Shown one piece after another: positions 1 through 6,984 of a stretch of 13,018 nucleotides of DNA (the first letter of the stretch is position 1; every line of letters starts with the position of its first letter). The stretch comes from Cephalothrix simula (Eukaryota; Nemertea; Palaeonemertea; Archinemertea; Cephalotrichidae): contig JAXIUW010158892.1 in NCBI GenBank assembly GCA_035591015.1, positions 1-13,018 of the forward strand. The letters are read 5' to 3'. The position numbers and the translations under genes were made by a program. The notes under the pieces were generated by a model. The model did not search any database. It was not told where the DNA came from and worked only from the letters and a program-made list of their open reading frames with translations.

Positions 1-70
1 CTGGTTACCATGACGTCAAAAAGCATTTGACCTCCTTGTTGGGCTAAAGGGGTTTTCTGGTTACCATGAC
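1..70. repeat. Direct repeat of ctggttaccatgac, 56-bp period
   Basis: The 14-base word ctggttaccatgac occurs at 1..14 and again at 57..70. The following bases (gtcaaaaagc versus acacaaatgg) are only loosely alike. The window edge cuts it, so a longer array to the left cannot be judged. Confidence 0.5.
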
Positions 71-180
71 ACACAAATGGTATGATGAAATGTCTGTAAA
101 AGCGATCTGCGCACGATACGATCGATTGGCCATCGAACATATAGAATTGGATAATTGCTGTTTGACCACAATTTTTGCCA

Positions 181-367
181 CCATCTTGGATTTACGCCAT
201 ATTCGTTTACCTAAAGTGATCGATTTTGGCAAATTTGGATCCCCTGATCCTTATAACCTAAGAAACTATTATATTTATTACATGGCCTGTTAAGATGATT
301 GTCAAATAACGATAAGGGAGCCCTTCCTTCTGTTTGAAAAATCCAATATGGCGGAAATCCAAGATGG
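181..367. repeat. Short inverted repeat, 25-bp arms (CCATCTTGGATT motif)
   Basis: Bases 181..205 and the reverse complement of 343..367 agree at 23 of 25 positions. The arms contain CCATCTTGG, the complement of the CCAAGATGG word common in dispersed animal repeats. A third, partial copy (ggccatattgg) is near 541. This is probably a small non-autonomous element or its remnant in the 3' part of the TRPT1 locus. Confidence 0.6.
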
Positions 368-748
368 GGGTCGAAAAGGCGGCAACTAAATAGCCATTTA
401 GAATTACCCACGTATTAGATTTTCTTACGTCATAGATTTTAGCAAATTCGGGATTTATTGACTCCGAAAACCTTGGAAGGGATATATTACAAGCCATGAA
501 CTTGATACAACTGGAAAGCTCTGAGAACGAAAGGCATTTTGGCCATATTGGAAAATGCAGAATGGGCCCTTCAATTTTGATGAAAAGTATACTTAGTAAA
601 CCAGGGCAAGCCTCATCAAATATCAAAATGTAGGGATTTGACGAAAAAGGTTTTTTGAGCCACCCTACCCTGTACATTGAACCTCGGAAAAAAAACCGTC
701 GAATAATTGTAAGTATGTGTAAAATACATCATTTTCCCGTAATGTTAC
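368..748. other. Intron-like sequence left of the last TRPT1 exon, no gene seen
   Basis: This stretch follows the 749 donor on the minus strand and should be TRPT1 intron. I looked for the expected FYRS-x-N-x-VIL block on the minus strand and found nothing convincing. A 139-codon minus-strand frame (258..677) lacks recognisable motifs and overlaps the repeat at 343..367. Confidence 0.5.
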
Positions 749-805
749 CTTGCATTGCCTTTGGTACATCTATCGTAATGGCAACGTTGCATGTCCATCG
801 CATAC
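749..805 (-). CDS. TRPT1: TRPT1 microexon: GMRWTCNVAITIDVPKAMQ
   Basis: The acceptor is ctgtatattttatag|GTATGC and the donor AATGCAAG|GTAACA. The 57-nt exon takes one base from the previous exon and donates one to the next. It encodes MR, then WTC, NVAITIDVPKAMQ. This fits the SGMR-x-x-CEV-x-IYIDLAKAL block of Tpt1 proteins. The intron before it is 2653 bp and holds three inverted-repeat elements. The following exon should encode the FYRS-x-N-x-VIL-x-PG block, which carries the fourth conserved Arg. No secure match for it appears in bases 1-748. Confidence 0.88.
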
Positions 806-3800
806 CTATAAAATATACAGTAATTAGAAATATGGAGTAGTATTATCATATAAATATGTCCATGTCGGAAAAATCACTAGCTCGTACATGTATGTAAAAC
901 ATCAAACTGGAAAAACACGATCATGCACTAGCTATGGTATCATTAAGGTACAATGCAATTATCATATCTAAGCAAAGCCTATGACTATTCTTGAATTGAC
1001 ATCGAATCGACTATACTAACTGGTATGGTGTCAGTATCGAATGTCAAGACTAGGATTACGAATCTGTCCACCGAATTCAAGGATGAAAATATTTTCATAT
1101 GTTAAAATTCTGTCCGTTGAATGATGCCACGTGCGTTGATTATTAGACAATGATAGACAAATGGATTAAAAAATTGGACGAGACACTAAAACAAGGGCAT
1201 TGGAGTCTCTCAACCTTATACATTTTTGAAAATGGCATGCAAAGTTACACAACACTGGGGGTTCTTTAATTTATTGTCTCACCTGTGTGGCGCAAAATGT
1301 GTAACAAAACTGGTCAAAAAATAGACCCCATTTGGGTCGAAGTCCCATTTGGGTTATAGACTATCAAGCAAAAACAGGTTTTCCGGCATGTAATAAATGA
1401 AGCAAATACCAGATTTGTAGGTACCGAACCCGGGGTACCGAATCGCCGCCTCAAGGTAATTTCAATTAGATGATCAAAGTGACCTCTGACCGTGACCGGC
1501 CACCACGGGCCACGTGATATTCGAAAGAACACCTGATTTGTGCCATTTAACAAAAACAATTTTATCTAGTTTCCGTTGGCACAGTCGACATCAAAAAGGT
1601 CCGACTTTAAGTCTATTTTCGACCACTTTTTCAAAACATTTTGCGCCATGACTCTCCTACATTTGGGGCACGAAATTTTAAAACAGTAAATAATGGTTCA
1701 GATGTCGTAAATATTCCGCTTTCGAGGCGGAATTTTTACGTTTTACGGTGCCACATCCAAAATTTCTATCCATTTATGTACACAAGCGGCCAGAAAAATT
1801 GAAAATCAGCTTACGATTCCCAAAAAATCTGGGTATCAAAATTTCATGACATCATAGTGGTGCCCCCTAGGGACGAAAAACTGAATTTCCTGAGTACAGC
1901 CTAGACCGTTAGAGATAGCAAAAAACCGATTGTGGAATTGAAATCAGCGAACCATTTCTACCTAAGATAGGTAAGTTTCATTTTTCAAAATAACGCTCTA
2001 TGACGTCATCCCGTCATATTTCGGGGTTGATGACGTCATACAAATGGCGATATGACGTCATAGGGCGTTATTTTGAAAAAAAATGAAACCTACCTATCTT
2101 AGATAGACATGGTTCACTGATTTCAATTCCGCAATCGGTTGTTTGCTATCTATAACGGTCTAAGCTGTAATTCAGGTTTTCACTGCTAGGGAGCACCACT
2201 ATGATGTCAGGAAATTTTAATACACAGAATTTTTATCTACAAGTTATTTCCTATCTATATATGTATAATTTATGGGGGCAAATTCTATAGTTTCCGAGAA
2301 AATCGGTGGGGGTTTTGGGAATCCACTTGTGTATATAGATAAAATGCAGTTTCTACCTCATTTCTTACATGAAATTACGAGAACACGACAAAGAAAATGG
2401 TAGTAAAGTACATGTATTTGCGATTGGACAAAATAATGTCCAGCGAAATCAAAGGTTTGTACTTCAGAAATGTGTTGATTTCTATAATTCTCATCACTAT
2501 GTACATGTACCCCTGAACATGGTTGAACCACACTTTGTAAAATAAATTTTTGCGGGACTAAGAAAACGACCGGGCGGGATGATTAGCCCTACCATAAGTC
2601 TAAAACTTGCATGTTTTTTAAAACTTTTCTTGATGGTGGTTTTTGAGTTCTGCACATGCGCCTGCATGCGCGATTTTTTTTTGCTTTTCCGAAGCTTCTG
2701 ACCTACATCATTGGATGCGCATTGCCTAAAAACCTATCCCTAACTATTTTCAGAAATTTCCGATCCAAAATGGCCGACTTATGCCATACTGAATGTTTGA
2801 AAATTACGGAATACGAATATATAAAATTAAAAACTGTTTGAATATTTGGACAAAAGGGGTGTCAAATTAAAGATAAAAATACATAGAATTCATGAAAATT
2901 GTTACAGTATACCAGATGTGTTGTAACATTACAAAGATTCAATAAATATACTCAAAAAATAAAAATTTCTGTGAAAATTGGCCAAAAATGACACAAAAAA
3001 AAATTCATACAGATTTTTATTATTTGCAGTCTCTAAATGATGTATTTTTCGCTTTCATTTGACACCACTTTTGTCCAAATATTAAAAAAAAAAAATTTTA
3101 TATTTTTGGTATTCCGTTATTTTCGAACATTCAATATGGCGTAATTCGGCTATTTTGGATCGGAAAGTTCTGAAAATAGCAAGAGAACGGTTTTGAGGCA
3201 ATGCGCATCCATTGATGTAGGTTAAAAGCTTCGGAAATGCAAAAAAATACTTGCGCAGAACTAAAAAACCACCGTCAGAAAAAATTTTAAAACACTTGCA
3301 GGTTGTAGTCCTAAGGTAGGGCTAATTATCCCACCTGGTCCCTCAAAAATTTATTTTACATCGTTTGGTTAAACCGTGTGAAAGGGCCACATCCGATAAT
3401 TTTTCCTCATTAGTGAATTCCCCGTATGTACAAATCAAATGAAAAATGACATATTTACCACTGATCACATCCTTATCTCCCAATACACCGGTCGCAAAAT
3501 GAATGTGTTGGCGACCACAAGTATGTAGACCCTGTAAATATAAATAAATTTTTTTCCCTATCTACTTGTATGTAAAAAATTGAATTACGGGGGCTTCTTC
3601 ACTATTAGTGAAGCCGAAACCAGCTGGCGTCTTCACTATTCTATTAATGAAGCTGAAACCAGCTGAATGTCATCAGAATTGTGAAAATTCAAGATTTTTA
3701 TTTTAAATGTGTTGTAAAAACTGATTTTACGGTGCACGGTGCTCTAGGATAACTTTTGGGATTAGAAAAAATACTCAGCACAAGCAACAGACTCTCAGCA

Positions 3801-5600
3801 GTATAGACTGTTTTAAAAAATCCAAAAGCATAATTTTTGCGCATACGCAGATGTAGAAATCAATTTTCACAAGCGCATAAACAAAATCGGATATCGACAT
3901 TCGATTTAAGGCATTAAAAGATTGCGCAGTGAATTTTAATTTTTTATCACCAATCATTGCCAAAAATATCATCTTAGTAGAAACTCTTTATTATTCAATA
4001 ACGGTAACTCAGATGACTTAAAATTCAGTAATTTGTCAAAAGAACATGCTCCAAACGTATATCCTATACCTATCATAGTCTTTTTTGATTAACTATATAA
4101 ATCGTGAAGATGCTAGTCGTCTGCCAGTTTGTACATTAAGACCATTGGGTAATTTGTATAACACGGGCGCTTGGTCACTAAGAAGAACATACCTCAGTTT
4201 TGATTTTTTTCCAATTTTCTTCATATGTGCCATGCATTACAGTAGGAATGTCGGCTGGATTAGTTATTTTTTCTAGGTCATGTTCAATCTGAAAGGTATT
4301 TGAATATTAAAATTTATGATATGCATTCGCGGAATACTTAACTTGCGGATCAGTGAGCATTGTGCTCCGAATTCACCCTGTTTCAACGGATCCCGAGGAT
4401 AATCTATCCGAAATACCCCGACTGACGCCGGGTGCTCCGAATTAGGATTTTTCTCAATCGATGGATTAGCAACTTGCGATTAGCGGTTGTTTTTCAACAA
4501 TATGCATTCGCCCATATAAATCTGAATTTTATATAATTTGCGAATAGCGAAGTATGTAATATCTTACTTTCATTGTGTGGCCCTGGCATGCCTTTATTTC
4601 ATATCTCTTATTATCTGGATTTTGCCGCATAACAAATCTTTTCTTATCATTCGAATTTACCACATACTCAATATCTACAACGCTAAACCCTTTGTTCCTA
4701 AACATGTGCGTTTTCATTAGTTCATCAAGATAAACATATCCGCCTGAAAATCCAAAGAAAATATTATTGCGTATACCTACAAGGACAAAAACATTGTCGT
4801 GGACAAGATTGCTATACAAAGCGGTTATAGGTTATAGGGGTTCCTATACCCCTAATATGAGAAACCCGCGGGAGGAGGGGGAGGGGTAGCTAACATAACG
4901 ATTGCCTAATCCAATTTTGGGTATACAGGTACAGTGCATGAAAAGTTACAAACCATAAAGTGTTTTAAAATCATTTTGCAACCTGTGGTGGGATAATACA
5001 GGCGCAGAGATATTACTAAGAACCCAAGATTTGCGTCATCAACTATGCTTGATATGCCAAACAACCTATTGTAGCTAGTGTTGGTCTAACCTGAACGATT
5101 CGGGGTGTTCCTAAAACATCCGAAACATCCGACAACAAAAAATTTTTCGAATTTTTGCACATTTTACGCCACCACTCCCCACCAGGTGGGGCTAAAAATT
5201 TAAAAACCCACCTATGGTGTGTAACTTTTCATGCCCTTTCCAAAAATGTTTAGGGTTAAGGGTGTATAATGTATATCTCGACGGGGGGAGCGAAATTTGA
5301 CCGTTCAACGATGCATGCCTCATCCAATTTTTCCATCCATTTGTGTATACAGAAAACTAAAAAAAGACATGAAAATACTTCCAATTTTTGCTCTTTTTCC
5401 TAAAATTACCTTTGCCGCCGTAGATTGCCGCAGTTTCCGCGATAGGCTTATACCATCCATGTACATATATCAATTTTTTCCATGACCCCCCGTTGTATTA
5501 CCAAATTACTATAATTACCTGGACGGACTTCTAAATTCAGTGTCATTGCTTTGTGACGAAGAATATTTGACAGCAGCCTTGAAAGCTGCACATAATCTTT
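749..5600 (-). CDS. TRPT1: tRNA 2'-phosphotransferase (Tpt1/KptA family), five joined exons, both ends unresolved
   Basis: This family moves the 2'-phosphate left at a spliced tRNA junction onto NAD+, giving ADP-ribose 1'',2''-cyclic phosphate. The reading is complement(5519..5600, 4568..4743, 4193..4288, 3459..3531, 749..805). All introns are GT-AG and phases match at each joint (1, 0, 0, 1). About 161 residues result. Visible landmarks in order are LSRLLSNILRH (the catalytic Arg-His pair of the family), RPGGYVYLDEL, SNDKKRF (third conserved Arg), KACQGHTMK, IPTVMHGTYEENW (NAD-binding HGT region), HIHFATG, VISGMR and AITIDVPKAM. Animal homologues are about 200-250 residues. The start codon and the end with the fourth conserved Arg (usually FYRS/FFRS) are not securely seen. 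The end probably lies beyond base 1. Two of its introns are filled with inverted-repeat elements. Identity is recognised from motif order and spacing. No stop or frameshift breaks the exons. Confidence 0.93.
806..1233. other. TRPT1 intron, unique-looking sequence
   Basis: This is the 3' part of the 2653-bp TRPT1 intron. It is AT-rich with scattered TACATG words. I see no coding, RNA or clear repeat structure. Confidence 0.5.
1234..1715. mobile_element. TIR element, family A copy 1 (diverged, longer)
   Basis: The left end reads GGCATGCAAAGTTACACA. The inner pair TGGCGCAAAATGT (1288..1300) and its complement (1636..1648) is perfect, and the match continues loosely through tggtc and aaaatagac. 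Ends and order match the element at 4936..5234: GGCATG-AAAGTTACACA, then TGGCG-AAAATGTG, with GGGGC and AAATTTTAAAA on the far side. It carries no plausible coding capacity, so it is probably a MITE. The right boundary is approximate. Confidence 0.5.
1829..2227. repeat. Foldback element with three TGACGTCA octamers at the centre
   Basis: The arms 1829..2009 and 2052..2227 are inverted copies with high identity (e.g. cctaagataggt opposite acctatcttag, caccactatgatgtca opposite tgacatcatagtggtg). TGACGTCA occurs at 2001..2008, 2031..2038 and 2053..2060, the outer two pairing with each other. TGACGTCA is the consensus CREB/ATF site, but no function is implied here. Weaker similarity may extend outward to about 1765 and 2343 (a cttgtgta word on both sides). 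Confidence 0.85.
2519..3377. repeat. Large foldback element, about 860 bp
   Basis: The left arm (about 2519..2885) and right arm (about 3040..3377) are inverted copies around a loop of about 155 bp. Examples are GTAAAATAAATTTTT at 2537..2551 against 3345..3359, plus the shared words ggtgtcaaat, ttttggatcggaa, caatgcgcatcca and aagcttcgga in matching order. The element contains CCAAAATGGCCGAC. No transposase-like frame is present. It lies inside the long TRPT1 intron, immediately 3' (on the minus strand) of the HIHF exon. Confidence 0.88.
3459..3531 (-). CDS. TRPT1: TRPT1 exon: GLHTCGRQHIHFATG to VISG
   Basis: The acceptor is tatttacag|GGTCTA and the donor ATCAGTG|GTAAAT, giving 24 codons plus one base. 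It encodes GLHTCGRQHIHFATG and then VLGDKDVIS, matching the family block around NHIHFA and GEDGVISG. The exon is only 73 nt and lies between the 860-bp foldback on one side and a 661-bp intron on the other, so ORF-based annotation would miss it. Confidence 0.93.
3597..3665. repeat. Two-copy tandem repeat with internal hairpin
   Basis: The units at 3597..3626 and 3631..3665 share cttcactatt, then tgaagc-gaaaccagctg. The second has a 5-base insertion (ctatt). The first unit folds on itself (cttcactattagtgaag). It lies in the 661-bp TRPT1 intron. Confidence 0.7.
3666..4192. other. TRPT1 intron, no further structure seen
   Basis: This is the remainder of the intron between the HGTY and HIHF exons. 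A 65-codon minus-strand frame at 3775..3972 has no recognisable motif and no matching splice phase. Otherwise it is AT-rich filler. Confidence 0.5.
4193..4288 (-). CDS. TRPT1: TRPT1 exon: IEHDLEKI to HGTYEENWKKI
   Basis: The acceptor is aatacctttcag|ATTGAA and the donor ACTGAG|GTATGT, giving 32 complete codons in phase 0 on both sides. It encodes the strand after QGHTMK and the IPTVMHGTY box, where the HGT of this family contacts NAD+. The following ENWKKIKTE leads directly into the Gly-Leu start of the next exon, as family members do (HGT, about ten residues, then GL). Confidence 0.93.
4320..4515. repeat. Short dispersed duplicated words in a TRPT1 intron
   Basis: The words tatgcattcgc (twice) and gtgctccgaatt (twice) recur within 200 bp. 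The surrounding sequence has cgcgga, ttgcggat and gcgattagcgg words like those in the satellite at 7600..10080. It may be a decayed fragment of the same satellite family. Confidence 0.35.
4568..4743 (-). CDS. TRPT1: TRPT1 exon: GGYV to QGHTMK
   Basis: The acceptor is tggattttcag|GCGGAT and the donor ATGAAA|GTAAGA. With the single G carried from the previous exon it gives 59 codons. They cover GGYVYLDEL, a variable lysine-rich turn, GFSVVDIEYVV, SNDKKRF and KACQGHTMK. This is the N-terminal RNA-binding winged-helix lobe of Tpt1. The Arg in KKRF matches the third conserved catalytic or RNA-binding Arg. The frame stays open past the donor into the intron, so the exon end is set by the family alignment and the good GTAAGA donor. 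Confidence 0.93.
4936..5234. mobile_element. TIR element, family A copy 2 (299 bp)
   Basis: The ends are GCATGAAAAGTTACAAACCAT (left) and the complement of GCATGAAAAGTTACACACCAT (right), a terminal inverted repeat of about 25 bp with few mismatches. The inner right side carries a near-palindrome (ccccaccaggtgggg) and ttttacgccacca. It has no coding capacity and sits in the 775-bp TRPT1 intron. No clear target-site duplication is visible. Confidence 0.72.
5519..5600 (-). CDS. TRPT1: TRPT1 exon with the catalytic Arg-His motif (first exon that can be placed)
   Basis: The acceptor reads ttgttttcag before AAAGATTATG and the donor is CCAG|GTAATT. The exon encodes KDYVQLSRLLSNILRH and then about 11 more residues ending RPG. 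Arg and His of LRH are the two N-terminal catalytic residues of the family. It opens in phase 0 and has no usable ATG before the conserved block, so an upstream coding exon is expected between here and the end of gene 2. An ATG-opened frame exists on the minus strand near 5715-5815, but its only in-frame donor (GTCTGT) is weak, so I do not annotate it. Confidence 0.92.
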
Positions 5601-5655
5601 CTGAAAACAAAGAATTAGACGTTAGAACTTTCTTTTACTTTATGATATCTGAAAT

Positions 5656-5810
5656 TGTTTATGATTGAAACGACATAAGATCGAAATAACAAAGTAACCT
5701 AACTAGATGATAGTAATAAATAAGAGCTCTTCACAGACCAACTTAAATGTGCATTTGTGATTGTTTTCTCTCATATCATGATTTAAAATTTCAATTTTAT
5801 GTCGTTTCAA
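5656..5810. repeat. Small inverted repeat, perfect 14-bp core TTGAAACGACATAA
   Basis: TTGAAACGACATAA at 5665..5678 is matched by its exact complement at 5797..5810, with looser matching for about 8 more bases inside. It lies between TRPT1 and gene 2, where the missing TRPT1 first exon is expected, so it may be a small MITE inserted in the leader region. Confidence 0.55.
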
Positions 5811-6424
5811 GTACATGTATTGCTTAACCCTACCTTTGGTGGGCTATTTTGTACCTGATGGGGGAGGGGCGGATTCCGCCCCCTACGATCGATGAACATG
5901 TTTCAAAAAAAATTTTGACCTAAGACCATTTCCGCCACCTCGGCCCTTTTGGCCCAAAAGTTGGCGAACATTTTTTTTAAATGGCCCTAATTTCATGGCG
6001 CCAGGCCCCGAGATAACTTTTTGGGTGGTAAATGTAGTCAATTATATACATGTAATTGCAAAAAAATATAGTTCGCCAAAAACGCCAGGAGAGCCCAAAA
6101 ATTTGAAATTTAGCTCATTTTAGGGCTTTCGCCGTCATTTTGGGCCGTCTTAGGGTCAATTTGGAGCCAATTTCTAAAACCCGAAAAAATAAATAATTTG
6201 GCGCCACCGTTTTTTCAAAAGGGTCACGTGCCCCGGGTAACATATATTTATGCCTAAAAATAAGTTTGCGCCCCTTTCCCACACCCTGCGCCAAATGTTT
6301 TGCAAAATTTTGAAATTTTTTTAAAATACCCAACTTTTAGTGGCCACTGGCGCCACCTCCGGATCCCCTAGCTTAGGGGGGCCCAGCAAAAATAGGGTAA
6401 AAGGAAGGTATCATCAAGGAATTC
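5811..6424. other. Intergenic stretch between gene 2 and TRPT1
   Basis: It is more GC-rich than its surroundings, with runs such as gggggaggggcggattccgc and several tggcgcca palindromes (5997, 6348). The palindromes suggest one or more decayed repeat elements. Minus-strand frames here (e.g. 6115..6333) show no domain. It must contain at least part of the TRPT1 promoter and 5' end if the genes are transcribed separately, but I can place no TATA box or start. Confidence 0.4.
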
Positions 6425-6430
6425 TTTATT
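6425..6430 (-). terminator. AATAAA polyadenylation signal of gene 2
   Basis: The plus strand reads tttatt, which is AATAAA on the minus strand, beginning 20 bases after the TAA stop of gene 2. This would give a very short 3' UTR. It supports 6451 as the true end of the gene and separates gene 2 from TRPT1, about 825 bp further down the same strand. Confidence 0.6.
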
Positions 6431-6450
6431 ATGCGATCTTATGTCTTATA

Positions 6451-6984
6451 TTATTGCGGGCATTTCATTACCCATTCGTAAGGTTGGTTGTATTTGTACC
6501 AATAACGGCGTCGCGTGTATTCTTGAGAACTTGAAGTCCGGCTGGAGTTTTGTTCTAAATTTTGACATTTCTTCTTGGAAGCCTGTTCAGTAGGGGAAAT
6601 CCAAAAAGGAGAAGATCCTGTATTGTTATTTTCATAACGTCCATGATTAAATTCCCTACCCCTCCCGTAACCATAGCTTTGTAAATCAGTATATCCAGAA
6701 GGGTGTGGACCATAATTATCATTATAATAGTCATCATGGCTATTTCTATAACCGCTATCATAACGTTTAGGATGGCGTTTGTCATGTGGACGTGAACGTC
6801 GGTCGTCGCTATGATCGAGCGAGTTTTTATCAGGGGAATTGTATGATATTGGTGATCTCTGAAAGTGGTCGGAGTGTTTAGATCGGTTTTCATACATGGA
6901 ATCTCGTTTTAACTTTTTTTCTTTTTTATCATGTACCTCTCTGTGTTCATCACGTTGTCGCTTTCCAGAACGCCGTCTATCATC
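6451..6984 (-). CDS. Gene 2 terminal exon: basic low-complexity tail and stop
   Basis: The acceptor is cttgtcttttacttcag|GATGAT. It has 177 codons and a TAA stop at 6451..6453. It opens with a lysine/arginine block (RRRSGKRQRDEHREVHDKKE, then KKLKR) that can serve as a nuclear localisation signal. It continues with Ser/Asp/His/Arg repeats (HSDHFQRSP, DHSDDRRSRPHDKRHPKR), a Tyr/Asn/Gly stretch (DDYYNDNYGPHPSG, YGYGRGREFNHGRYENNN) and ends YEWVMKCPQ. RS-like and YG/RG-rich tails are typical of RNA-granule and splicing-associated proteins. No folded domain is visible. Confidence 0.8.
   Translation of the reverse strand, partial: DDRRRSGKRQRDEHREVHDKKEKKLKRDSMYENRSKHSDHFQRSPISYNSPDKNSLDHSDDRRSRPHDKRHPKRYDSGYRNSHDDYYNDNYGPHPSGYTDLQSYGYGRGREFNHGRYENNNTGSSPFWISPTEQASKKKCQNLEQNSSRTSSSQEYTRRRYWYKYNQPYEWVMKCPQ

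Noticed and set aside
258-677. 139-codon minus-strand open frame
   Set aside because: It has no recognisable motif, crosses an inverted repeat (343..367), and does not fit the phase or sequence expected for the next TRPT1 exon.
1424-1448. ggtaccgaacccggggtacc, tRNA T-arm-like or regulatory palindrome
   Set aside because: There is no acceptor stem, D-arm or anticodon arm around it. It is only a local near-palindrome inside the repeat element.
6555-6893. 112-codon minus-strand frame rich in Met/Ile/Thr
   Set aside because: It is a shadow of the low-complexity tail of gene 2 in another frame. Composition and the splice-phase match favour the other frame.
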